This document shows positions 25,269 through 32,787 of a stretch of DNA of 64,000 bases, one piece after another (positions within the stretch are counted from its first letter, which is position 1; each line of letters opens with the position of its first letter). The notes under the pieces were generated by a model. The model was not told where the DNA came from and made no database searches. It saw only the letters and a list, made by a program, of their open reading frames with translations. The translations under genes were made by a program, and so were the position numbers. The stretch covers positions 1 through 64,000 of the forward strand of contig CAUDDP010000002.1 in NCBI GenBank assembly GCA_958448395.1, in the 5' to 3' direction. Origin of the DNA: an uncultured Oscillospiraceae bacterium (GTDB taxonomy: Bacteria; Bacillota; Clostridia; Oscillospirales; Ruminococcaceae).

Positions 25269-26344
25269 GCAAAGTAACCTTTTGCCGCCAACAATTCTGC
25301 CAGTAATACAGCACCACCAGCAGCACCACGCAGGGTGTTGTGTGACAGGCAGACGAACTTATAGTCAAACAAAGAATCTTCCCGCAGACGACCAACAGAA
25401 ACAGCCATACCATTTTCCAGATTGCGGTCAGTCTTTGCCTGCGGACGGTTATCCTCTTCAAAATAGTGGATGAACTGTTTCGGAGCACTTGGCAGCTGCA
25501 ATTCCTGTGGTACACCAGAAAAGTCTTTCCAAGCCTTCAGAATTTCTTCCTTTGACGGTTTCTTGTCGAATGAAACAAATACTGCGGCAGTATGCCCGTC
25601 AGAAACCGGCACACGCAGACACTGTGTGGTAATCAATGGGGATGTAGCAGAAACAATCTGGTCGCCTTCTACACTGCCCCAAACCTTCAGCGGTTCTTTT
25701 TCTGATTTTTCTTCTTCGCCACCGATGAATGGAATTACATTGTCCACCATTTCCGGCCATGTCTGAAAGGTCTTTCCGGCACCGGAAATTGCCTGATAGG
25801 TGCATGCGAGTATTTGCTTGATGCCGTAAGTACGCAGCGGAGAAAGTGCTGGTACATAACTTTGGATGGAGCAATTAGACTTAACGGTAATGAAGCCCTT
25901 CTTTGTACCAAGGCGTTTTTTCTGGCTTTCGATGATATCCAGATGTTCCGGATTGACTTCTGGAATGATCATCGGCACATCTGGTGTAAAGCGATGTGCA
26001 GAGTTGTTGGAAACAACAGGACATTCTGCCTTTGCATATGCTTCTTCCAGTGCACGGATTTCCTCTTTTTTCATGTCTACTGCACAGAAGACAAAGTCTA
26101 CCATGGAAGCAACCTTTTGGATATCTGCTTGTGCATCCAACATCACCATATCTTTCATCGAAGATGGCATCGGCGTTGTCATTGCCCAACGACTGCCAAC
26201 AGCTGCTTCATAGGTTTTACCGGCAGAACGAGGAGAGGCTGCCAGAGCGACAACCTGAAACCACGGATGACCGTCCAGCAAGGTTGCAAATCGCTGACCT
26301 ACCATGCCTGTTGCACCAATGATACCAACTTTCCACTGTTTCAT
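25265..26344 (-). CDS. asd: Aspartate-semialdehyde dehydrogenase
   Basis: Converts aspartyl phosphate to aspartate semialdehyde, the branch point to lysine, threonine and methionine. About 359 residues from the ATG at 26344, which has TTTGGAGG 8 nt upstream. The NADP loop is GIIGATGMVGQRF, the catalytic cysteine lies in VKSNCSIQSYVPAL near residue 155, and the active-site histidine region is RVPVSDGHTAAVF near 247. Length and the CSIQ motif fit the archaeal/fungal-like Asd branch. It is the first gene of the lysine-riboswitch operon. Confidence 0.95.
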   Translation of the reverse strand: MKQWKVGIIGATGMVGQRFATLLDGHPWFQVVALAASPRSAGKTYEAAVGSRWAMTTPMPSSMKDMVMLDAQADIQKVASMVDFVFCAVDMKKEEIRALEEAYAKAECPVVSNNSAHRFTPDVPMIIPEVNPEHLDIIESQKKRLGTKKGFITVKSNCSIQSYVPALSPLRTYGIKQILACTYQAISGAGKTFQTWPEMVDNVIPFIGGEEEKSEKEPLKVWGSVEGDQIVSATSPLITTQCLRVPVSDGHTAAVFVSFDKKPSKEEILKAWKDFSGVPQELQLPSAPKQFIHYFEEDNRPQAKTDRNLENGMAVSVGRLREDSLFDYKFVCLSHNTLRGAAGGAVLLAELLAAKGYFA

Positions 26345-26375
26345 TTGTAAATCCTCCAAAAATTATTAAAAATAA

Positions 26376-26606
26376 AAAAAACCGGTTGAAAACCGATAGA
26401 GTATGCGTTATAATAGATATGTTGGCATTTTGTATATGCCGATAGCTCTCCATCACAACGATGACAGTCACAGACCTGTTTGAACCTGTGACCAGAAAAG
26501 AAATGACCAAATTCTTTTCTTCGGCACTCGCACCTTTTTGTTCTGTATTAACGGATCGGTCATATCCAGCCAGAACATACTCATCTTGAGTGCACCTCTA
26601 TCTTAG
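26376..26606 (-). ncRNA. Lysine riboswitch (L box) with terminator expression platform
   Basis: Minus-strand leader of asd. The aptamer runs 26606-26441 and shows the conserved blocks GATAGAGGTGC, GAGTAT, GTGCGAGTGCCGAAG, CTGGTCACAGG, GACTGTCATC and GGAGAGCTATC, whose first and last blocks form P1. Downstream lies ATCGGTT-TTC-AACCGGT (26397-26381) followed by a T run, an intrinsic terminator. The upstream CTCTATCGG can pair with the 5' P1 strand (GATAGAG), giving an antiterminator when lysine is low. High lysine should therefore stop transcription of asd-dapA-dapB. Confidence 0.93.
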
Positions 26607-26610
26607 TTCC

Positions 26611-26639
26611 ATCATACCATTTTTCTAGTGGTATGTCAA
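26611..26639 (-). promoter_or_regulatory. Consensus promoter of the lysine operon with internal dyad
   Basis: Minus strand: TTGACA (26639-26634), 17-nt spacer, TATGAT (26616-26611). The spacer and box edges contain CATACCA-N9-TGGTATG (26613-26635), a possible repressor site between the divergent asd and queA transcripts. Confidence 0.85.
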
Positions 26640-26669
26640 TATTATTTTGAAAAAAATTAGGAGTGAACC

Positions 26670-27698
26670 ATGAAAAAATCAGATTTTTATTATAATTTAC
26701 CGGAATCGTTGATTGCACAGACACCGGTTACACCGAGAGATCATTCTAGGTTGATGTTGATCAATAAGGAAAGTGGTGAGATTTCTCACTGCCATTTCTA
26801 TAATTTATGCGATATTCTGCAAAAGGGTGACTTACTGGTTATGAATGATTCTCGTGTTCTGCCAGCAAGACTTTATGGGGAAAAAGTAGACAATGGCACG
26901 TTTATTGAATTTTTGCTGCTGGAACAGAAGGGGGATAAGTGTTGGGAAATCATTTGTCGTCCTGGTAAAAAAGCAAAGGTCGGCACATGTTTTTCTTTTG
27001 GGGGCGGGAAACTGCTGGCAGAAGTAATAGAAGTAAAGCCGGACGGCAATCGGATTGTACAGTTTCAGTGTGATGATAATTTCTATACGGTGCTGGATGA
27101 GATTGGACAAATGCCACTTCCGCCATACATTACAAAGAAATTAGAGGATAAAGAACGCTATCAAACTGTCTATTCCAGAGAACTTGGTTCTGCAGCAGCT
27201 CCCACTGCTGGATTGCATTTTACGAAAGAAATGTTGCAAACATTGCAAGAAAAAGGCATTGATACTGCATTTGTGACTTTACATGTGGGACTTGGTACAT
27301 TTCGCCCTGTTAAAGAAGATGATGTTCTACAGCATAAGATGCATAGTGAACATTATCATCTGCCGCAGGAAACAGTAGATAAAATTTTGCAGACAAAACA
27401 AAACGGCGGACGTGTTATTGCAGTTGGCACGACTTCTTGCCGTACGTTGGAAGCTGTTGCAACGATGCATAATGGTACCTTAGAGGCAGCAGACGGCTAT
27501 ACTGATATTTTTATCTATCCCGGTTATTCATTTAAAGTGTTGGACGGGCTAATTACCAATTTCCATCTGCCAGAAAGTACGTTAATTATGCTGGTATCTG
27601 CTTTGCTGGGGTATGAAAAGACGATGCATGCTTATGAAGTTGCTGTACAGGAAAAGTATCGCTTTTTTAGTTTTGGCGATGCGATGTGTATTTTGTAA
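26670..27698 (+). CDS. queA: S-adenosylmethionine:tRNA ribosyltransferase-isomerase
   Basis: Builds epoxyqueuosine from preQ1-modified tRNA and SAM. 342 residues, the usual length. Typical segments are FYYNLPESLIAQTP at the start, DHSRLMLINKESGEISH, LVMNDSRVLPARLYG, GSAAAPTAGLHFT near 177, FVTLHVGLGTFRPV near 196 and DGLITNFHLPESTLIMLVSA near 290. AGGAG precedes the ATG. No tgt or other queuosine gene adjoins it here. It is divergent from the lysine operon. Confidence 0.96.
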   Translation: MKKSDFYYNLPESLIAQTPVTPRDHSRLMLINKESGEISHCHFYNLCDILQKGDLLVMNDSRVLPARLYGEKVDNGTFIEFLLLEQKGDKCWEIICRPGKKAKVGTCFSFGGGKLLAEVIEVKPDGNRIVQFQCDDNFYTVLDEIGQMPLPPYITKKLEDKERYQTVYSRELGSAAAPTAGLHFTKEMLQTLQEKGIDTAFVTLHVGLGTFRPVKEDDVLQHKMHSEHYHLPQETVDKILQTKQNGGRVIAVGTTSCRTLEAVATMHNGTLEAADGYTDIFIYPGYSFKVLDGLITNFHLPESTLIMLVSALLGYEKTMHAYEVAVQEKYRFFSFGDAMCIL

Positions 27699-27774
27699 TA
27701 GAGACACTTTCCAAAAAGCTAGGTTAAGATTTGTGCTATCATAATGATGTTTACAAAAAATTAATCCAATTACG

Positions 27775-27803
27775 ATTTAAAATACAAAATCAGAGCGTAT
27801 AAT
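27775..27803 (+). promoter_or_regulatory. Probable promoter of the amtB leader
   Basis: TATAAT at 27798-27803 with a poor -35 (TTTAAA, 27775-27780) at 17 nt, consistent with a promoter needing an activator or used weakly. The transcript would carry a ~210-nt leader before amtB. Confidence 0.5.
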
Positions 27804-27848
27804 ATAACATGTGAAAGGCCTTAAAAGTAAATAACCATTTGGAACAAT

Positions 27849-27892
27849 GACGTCCTGTGCAGTGAACAATTACTGTATATGGGCGTTTTTTG
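27849..27892 (+). terminator. Attenuator-like hairpin in the amtB leader
   Basis: GACGTCC (27849-27855) pairs with GGGCGTT (27881-27887), with an inner GCAGT/ACTGT stem, followed by TTTTTTG. It lies between the -10 box and amtB, so it should cut transcription short unless prevented. Clostridial nitrogen genes are often controlled by ANTAR-protein antitermination of such leaders; that mechanism here is inference. Confidence 0.6.
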
Positions 27893-27920
27893 TGTTTTAA
27901 AATAAGTTTCAAATTGGTAG

Positions 27921-27981
27921 ACACCGGTGTTTATATGATTTTAAATCACATTATGTGAGTCTATTTTACAAAAATATAGAC
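27921..27981. promoter_or_regulatory. Cluster of palindromes upstream of amtB
   Basis: Three dyads lie between the attenuator and amtB: ACACCGGTGT (27921-27930), TCACATTATGTGA (27946-27958), and GTCTAT...ATAGAC (27959-27981). They could be regulator sites or leader hairpins. The rest of 27699-28016 holds no gene. Confidence 0.4.
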
Positions 27982-28016
27982 ATAATAGAAAAACAGACAT
28001 TAGGAGGACAATAACA

Positions 28017-29264
28017 ATGAATTCTGGTAGTATTGCTTTTGTAATCATTTGTGCATCATTGGTATTTTTTATGACACCGGGCTTATCTTATTTCTATGGC
28101 GGTTTGGTTCGTCGTAAAAATGCGGTAAACACAATGTTTGCTTCTGTTATTACAATTGGTACAGGGATTGTAATGTGGGTATTATTTGGATATTCTCTTT
28201 CATTTGGAGGAGATCACTTTGGCGTAATTGGTGATTTTAGCTGGTTAGGCTTGGAAGGCGTATCTAAGACAGAACCATATGTGGAAGGACAGCAGATACC
28301 AAATATGGTATTTTGCTTGTTTCAGATGATGTTTGCAGTCATTACACCAGCATTAATCACTGGTGCAGTTGCTGGTAGAATGCGATTTAAATCTTTATTT
28401 TTCTTCATTATTTTCTGGAGTGTGATTGTCTATTATCCAATGGCACATATGGTATGGGGCGATGGCGGATTCCTGGCGAAAATTGGTTCTATTGATTTTG
28501 CTGGCGGAAATGTTGTTCATATTAGCTCTGGTGTTTCTGCATTGCTGCTTTGCATTTTGCTTGGTAAACGATATGATTATGCAAGAACAAATTATCGGAT
28601 TCACAATGTTCCGTTTGTTGCATTAGGTGCATTTATCTTGTTATTTGGTTGGTTTGGCTTTAATGCTGGGTCTGCATTGGCAGCAGACGGCTTGGCAGCT
28701 CATGCATTCCTTACAACAGCTGTTTCTTCTGCAGCGGGAATGCTTTCTTGGATGCTTTGTGATGTGATTGCAGATAAAAAACCGACTTTTGTTGGTGCTA
28801 GCACAGGTTTGGTTGCAGGTTTGGTCGGCGTTACACCGGGTGCAGGGTTTGTACCAATTTGGGCAGCAATTATCATTGGATTTACGACTTCTCCAATTTG
28901 TTTCTTTATGATTTCCTTTGTAAAGAAAAAGCTGGGTTATGATGATGCATTGGATGCATTTGGATGCCATGGAATTGGTGGTATCTGGGGCGGTATCTGC
29001 ACAGGTTTATTCACACAAGTTTCTATCAATGATATTGGACAGGGAAATGGTCTTTTCTTTGGTGATGTAAAGCTGTTTTTGATGCAGTTGGCCAGCATTG
29101 TTATAACAATTGCAGTTGCAGTTGTTGGTACATTAATTTGCTATGCGTTGACTAAATTGGTAAGTGGCGGACGCATTCGCGTAGATGAACGAACGGAACG
29201 AGCTGGTTTGGATCGTACAGAGCATGGCGAAGCGGCGTATCCGTCCTTTACAGGATTAGACTAA
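28017..29264 (+). CDS. amtB: Ammonium transporter (Amt/MEP/Rh family)
   Basis: 415-residue membrane channel protein with about 11 helices, forming a trimer that conducts ammonium. Typical motifs are FFMTPGLSYFYGGLVRRKN near 17, YYPMAHMVWGDGGFL near 140, the pore histidine segment GNVVHISSGVSALL near 165, FGWFGFNAGSAL near 210 and DAFGCHGIGGIWGGICTGLF near 310 with the second pore histidine. AGGAGG lies upstream of the ATG. glnK follows after 19 nt, the standard pairing in which the PII protein plugs the channel when nitrogen is plentiful. Confidence 0.96.
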   Translation: MNSGSIAFVIICASLVFFMTPGLSYFYGGLVRRKNAVNTMFASVITIGTGIVMWVLFGYSLSFGGDHFGVIGDFSWLGLEGVSKTEPYVEGQQIPNMVFCLFQMMFAVITPALITGAVAGRMRFKSLFFFIIFWSVIVYYPMAHMVWGDGGFLAKIGSIDFAGGNVVHISSGVSALLLCILLGKRYDYARTNYRIHNVPFVALGAFILLFGWFGFNAGSALAADGLAAHAFLTTAVSSAAGMLSWMLCDVIADKKPTFVGASTGLVAGLVGVTPGAGFVPIWAAIIIGFTTSPICFFMISFVKKKLGYDDALDAFGCHGIGGIWGGICTGLFTQVSINDIGQGNGLFFGDVKLFLMQLASIVITIAVAVVGTLICYALTKLVSGGRIRVDERTERAGLDRTEHGEAAYPSFTGLD

Positions 29265-29283
29265 ACAAAAGGAGAGACAGCAT

Positions 29284-29640
29284 ATGATTATCAAAGTAGA
29301 AGCGATTATTCGAGAAGAAAAGCTGCAAGATGTATTAGATGCACTTGCAGAAATGAATGTGCATGGTGTGACTTGCTATCAAGTAATGGGCTGTGGCACG
29401 CAGCGGGGATTGAAGAGTTATGTGCGTGGACACCAGGAAGTAGAGATTCAAATGTTGCCCAAGATTAAACTAGAAGTTTTGGTTTCTTCCGAAGAATGGG
29501 AACAAAAGACAATGGAAACTATTCAAAAAGCAGCCTATACAGGAAATATTGGTGATGGTAAAATCTTCAGTTATGATGTAAGAAATGCAATGCGAATTCG
29601 TACCAAAGAAATTGGATCCAGTGCGATTCAGCCGGAATAA
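29284..29640 (+). CDS. glnK: PII nitrogen-regulatory protein (GlnK-like)
   Basis: 118-residue signal protein that senses ATP/ADP and 2-oxoglutarate and controls AmtB. The core is conserved: MIIKVEAIIREEKL, VMGCGTQRGLK, LPKIKLEVLVSSE, and TGNIGDGKIFSYDVRNAMRIRT with the C-terminal signature. The T-loop reads YVRGHQEVEIQ, with Gln where enteric PII has the uridylylated Tyr51, so UMP modification at that site is not possible. A 12-bp-stem terminator follows. AAAGGAG precedes the ATG. Confidence 0.94.
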   Translation: MIIKVEAIIREEKLQDVLDALAEMNVHGVTCYQVMGCGTQRGLKSYVRGHQEVEIQMLPKIKLEVLVSSEEWEQKTMETIQKAAYTGNIGDGKIFSYDVRNAMRIRTKEIGSSAIQPE

Positions 29641-29659
29641 TTAGATAATACTGCCATAA

Positions 29660-29690
29660 AAAGACTGGTTCAAAAGGAACTGGTCTTTTT
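29660..29690 (+). terminator. Rho-independent terminator after glnK
   Basis: 12-bp stem AAAGACTGGTTC/GAACTGGTCTTT with two wobble pairs, 5-nt loop, then a T run. Confidence 0.85.
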
Positions 29691-29693
29691 TGC

Positions 29694-29723
29694 TTGACGG
29701 CACTCGATAGAACATGCTATAAT
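29694..29723 (+). promoter_or_regulatory. Promoter of trmO
   Basis: TTGACG (29694-29699), 18-nt spacer, TATAAT (29718-29723), directly after the glnK terminator. Confidence 0.8.
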
Positions 29724-29754
29724 GAAATAAAAATCAGGTAGGAGGATTGTGTCT

Positions 29755-30435
29755 TTGCATACCATCGCACATATTGAAAATGATTTTCAAACAAAATTTG
29801 GCATTCCAAGGCAAAGCGGTCTGGTGCCTTCTTTGCAGTCAAAAATTATTTTTGAGCCTTTATATCGTAATCCAGATGCATTTCGTGGATTAGAATCTTA
29901 TTCGCATATTTGGCTGATTTGGCAATTTTCTGATGCGATTCGAAAAAATTGGTCTCCCACTGTGCGTCCGCCACGGCTTGGTGGAAATCAAAGGATGGGT
30001 GTTTTTGCAACTCGCTCACCATTTCGGCCAAATCCAATTGGTCTTTCTGTTGTACAGCTTGATCAGATAATATGGGATGCACCAGAATCACCGATGCTTT
30101 ATGTCAATGGTGCAGATTTAATGAATGGTACCCCTATCTATGATATCAAGCCATATTTACCACATATTGATAGCCATCCAGGAGCAAGTGGTGGATTTGC
30201 TATACAAGTAGCGGATTATGCATTACAGGTTGTTTTTCCAGATCAATGGCTAGAACAGGTTCCCGTGCACCTACAAGAGGCATTGTGTGAGATTTTGAAA
30301 CAAGATCCTAGACCTTCCTACCAGCATGATCCAAACCGTGTATATGGTTTTTATTTTGCAAACTTGGAAATTAAGTTCACTGTACAGGATAATATTTTAA
30401 CAGTTTGTAGTGTACTGCATCAAATAGAAAAATAA
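29755..30435 (+). CDS. trmO: tRNA (N6-threonylcarbamoyladenosine(37)-N6)-methyltransferase TrmO
   Basis: SAM-dependent methyltransferase that converts t6A37 to m6t6A37 in threonine tRNA. About 226 residues. The TrmO/TsaA core (IAHIENDFQTKFGIPRQSG, LESYSHIWLIWQF, GVFATRSPFRPNPIGLSVVQL, DLMNGTPIYDIKPYLPHIDS) is clear; the C-terminus RPSYQHDPNRVYGF is also typical. A TTG at 29755 lies 9 nt after GGAGG and is my choice; a GTG at 29749 is only 3 nt from it and would add two residues. Confidence 0.93.
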   Translation: MHTIAHIENDFQTKFGIPRQSGLVPSLQSKIIFEPLYRNPDAFRGLESYSHIWLIWQFSDAIRKNWSPTVRPPRLGGNQRMGVFATRSPFRPNPIGLSVVQLDQIIWDAPESPMLYVNGADLMNGTPIYDIKPYLPHIDSHPGASGGFAIQVADYALQVVFPDQWLEQVPVHLQEALCEILKQDPRPSYQHDPNRVYGFYFANLEIKFTVQDNILTVCSVLHQIEK

Positions 30436-30746
30436 TATAAAGATAGTATTACTATGGAATATGAGAGAATCGTTTATATATTATATCTAAAAATGTATTG
30501 ACGGTACTAAATACGTTCGCATTAATCAGGCAAAAACATATTTATAAGAATGTAATATAAAATCCATTTTTCCGCTTATTTCATTAAAAGCAGAGGTTTG
30601 TGATACTGTTGCTGTATTTATTGATATTTATAATCAATTTTGATTGAAAACATAAATATAAGAAGAATAAATAAGATGAGAACTGCCTTTTCCGTTGTTT
30701 CTTTTCTTTAGCAACACCTTTAGTCACCCTTAAAGCAAAAAAATAC
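30436..30746. other. AT-rich intergenic region without a supported gene
   Basis: Only short, AT-rich chance frames are present. A TTGACG at 30499-30504 has no good -10 at the right distance. No convincing terminator after trmO was found. Confidence 0.6.
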
Positions 30747-30775
30747 TTGATTTCAGTCGGAAAATGTTGTATAAT
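30747..30775 (+). promoter_or_regulatory. Promoter of the NifU-like/GGGtGRT pair
   Basis: TTGATT (30747-30752), 17-nt spacer, TATAAT (30770-30775). Confidence 0.8.
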
Positions 30776-30781
30776 AAAGTT

Positions 30782-30847
30782 GTATGCCAAAACGGTATGC
30801 ATGATCCTGCGTCGGTTCGTTTTCTTAGGTGGAAAAGAAAATCGACG
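30782..30847 (+). other. Two-hairpin 5' leader of the NifU-like gene
   Basis: The first hairpin is GTATGCC-AAAAC-GGTATGC (two wobble pairs). The second pairs CGTCG (30810-30814) with CGACG (30843-30847) and TTTTCTT (30820-30826) with AAGAAAA (30835-30841). No T run follows, so these could control RNA stability or bind a ligand; no known riboswitch is recognised. Confidence 0.4.
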
Positions 30848-30880
30848 TCTGGAAAACTACCATATGAAAGGAGTTTGAAG

Positions 30881-31573
30881 ATGATTTATTCAAACGAAGT
30901 AAACAAAATGTGCAGTATTGCACAGGGCGTGAACCATGGTGCTGCTCCGATTCCGGAAGAGGCAAAATGGGTAAAGGCAAAGGAAATTTCTGACATCTCT
31001 GGTCTGACACATGGCATTGGTTGGTGTGCACCGCAGCAGGGTACCTGCAAGCTGACACTGAATGTTAAGGAAGGTGTGATCCAGGAAGCCCTCGTAGAAA
31101 CCATTGGTTGTTCTGGTATGACACACTCCGCTGCTATGGCATCAGAAATTCTGCCAGGTAGAACAATTCTGGAAGCATTGAATACCGATCTCGTATGTGA
31201 TGCAATCAATACTGCTATGCGGGAGTTATTTTTGCAGATTGTTTATGGTAGAAGTCAGAGTGCATTCTCCGAAGAAGGTTTGCCGATTGGTGCAGGCTTG
31301 GAAGATTTGGGTAAGGGCCTGCGTTCTCAGGTTGGTACGATGTATGGTACACTGGCAAAGGGTCCTCGTTATTTGGAAATGACAGATGGCTATGTAACAA
31401 AAGTGGCTTTGAATGAGGATGATGAAATCATTGGCTATAAGTTTGTAAACTTCGGCAAGATGATGGACTTTATCAAGGCTGGTGACGATGCAAATACTGC
31501 ATTTGAAAAGGCACAGGGTCAGTATGGTCGTGTAGCAGACGCTGTGAAGTTTGTAGACCCAAGAAAAGAATAA
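30881..31573 (+). CDS. NifU/IscU-like iron-sulfur cluster scaffold protein
   Basis: 230-residue protein with an IscU/NifU-N-like core. Cys49 (GWCAPQQ), Cys56 (GTCKLTL) and Cys77 (TIGCSGMTHSAAMAS) are candidate cluster ligands. The last segment resembles the TIGC...ASSSMATE region of NifU, followed by LPGRTILEALNTDLV. A C-terminal extension (~110-230) is not part of classic IscU. It is always worth reading together with the GGGtGRT gene 14 nt downstream. The ATG at 30881 follows GAAAGGAG; a longer frame from 30764 starts before the leader hairpins and is unlikely. Confidence 0.8.
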   Translation: MIYSNEVNKMCSIAQGVNHGAAPIPEEAKWVKAKEISDISGLTHGIGWCAPQQGTCKLTLNVKEGVIQEALVETIGCSGMTHSAAMASEILPGRTILEALNTDLVCDAINTAMRELFLQIVYGRSQSAFSEEGLPIGAGLEDLGKGLRSQVGTMYGTLAKGPRYLEMTDGYVTKVALNEDDEIIGYKFVNFGKMMDFIKAGDDANTAFEKAQGQYGRVADAVKFVDPRKE

Positions 31574-31587
31574 GGAGGATTTCATCC

Positions 31588-32607
31588 ATGGCATTGTTTG
31601 AATCTTATGAGAGAAGAGAAAAGCAGATTCTTGCGGTTCTCAAAGAATATGGTATTGACTCCATTGAAGGTGCAGCAGAGGTCACAAAGGCTGCTGGACT
31701 GGATGTTTACAAAATGGTAGAAGGCATTCAGCCGATTTGCTTTGAGAATGCAAAATGGGCATACACCGTTGGTGCTGCCATTGCAATCAAGAAGGGTTGT
31801 CGTCGGGCTGCAGATGCGGCTGCTGCAATTGGAGAAGGCTTACAGGCATTCTGTATTCCGGGTTCTGTTGCTGACCAAAGAAAAGTTGGCTTGGGTCACG
31901 GCAATCTGGGCAAGATGTTGCTGGAAGAGGAAACCAAGTGCTTTGCATTTCTGGCAGGTCATGAATCTTTTGCTGCTGCGGAAGGTGCAATCGGTATTGC
32001 AGAAAAGGCAAACAAGGTTCGGAAGGAACCGCTGCGGGTTATTTTGAACGGTTTGGGCAAGGATGCTGCACAAATTATTGCAAGAATTAACGGCTTTACT
32101 TATGTAGAAACTGAAATGGATTATTACACAGGTGAAGTAAAGGAAGTTTTCCGTAAGTGCTATTCCAAGGACGCAAACAGCCCGAGAGCAAAAGTAAATT
32201 GTTACGGTGCAAATGATGTAACCGAAGGTGTTGCAATCATGTGGAAGGAAGGCGTTGACGTTTCTATTACAGGTAACTCCACCAATCCGACCAGATTCCA
32301 GCATCCAGTAGCTGGTACATACAAGAAGGAATGTATTGACGCTGGTAAGAAGTATTTCTCTGTTGCATCTGGCGGTGGTACAGGTCGTACACTGCATCCA
32401 GATAACATGGCAGCAGGTCCGGCTTCCTATGGTATGACAGATACAATGGGTCGTATGCACTCAGATGCACAGTTTGCTGGTTCTTCTTCCGTTCCAGCAC
32501 ACGTTGAGATGATGGGTCTGATTGGCATGGGCAATAATCCAATGGTTGGTGCAACAGTTGCTGTAGCTGTATCCGTTGAAGAGGCTGCTAAGGCTGGCAA
32601 ATTCTAA
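31588..32607 (+). CDS. GGGtGRT protein (family of unknown function)
   Basis: 339 residues with the name-giving motif in VASGGGTGRTLHPDNMAAG near residue 260, followed by GMTDTMGRMHSDAQFAGSSS. The N-terminus (ALFESYERREKQILAVLKEY) and AGHESFAAAEGAIGIAEKAN are also typical. No transmembrane helix or signal peptide is seen, so it is cytoplasmic. Its biochemical role is unknown. Tight coupling with the NifU-like gene points to iron-sulfur or redox metabolism (inference). AAGGAGG precedes the ATG. Confidence 0.88.
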   Translation: MALFESYERREKQILAVLKEYGIDSIEGAAEVTKAAGLDVYKMVEGIQPICFENAKWAYTVGAAIAIKKGCRRAADAAAAIGEGLQAFCIPGSVADQRKVGLGHGNLGKMLLEEETKCFAFLAGHESFAAAEGAIGIAEKANKVRKEPLRVILNGLGKDAAQIIARINGFTYVETEMDYYTGEVKEVFRKCYSKDANSPRAKVNCYGANDVTEGVAIMWKEGVDVSITGNSTNPTRFQHPVAGTYKKECIDAGKKYFSVASGGGTGRTLHPDNMAAGPASYGMTDTMGRMHSDAQFAGSSSVPAHVEMMGLIGMGNNPMVGATVAVAVSVEEAAKAGKF

Positions 32608-32640
32608 GAAATTTCAGTATTTTTTAGTTTCCATAAAAAG

Positions 32641-32678
32641 AAGGGCGTTTCGGCTTACTTGTTGGAACGTCCTTTTTT
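32641..32678 (+). terminator. Rho-independent terminator after the GGGtGRT gene
   Basis: 11-bp stem AAGGGCGTTTC/GGAACGTCCTT with two wobble pairs and a long T run. Confidence 0.85.
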
Positions 32679-32787
32679 AATCCATGTATCTTCATATTTT
32701 TATTTTACTCTTTTTGGTATAAAATTAAATGTTATTATCCTTTTTGAAATGAAGGATGATATATAAAATGATAAGGGAGCGATATTT

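Noticed and set aside
31840..32460. 206-residue minus-strand frame
   Set aside because: Antisense to the GGGtGRT gene.
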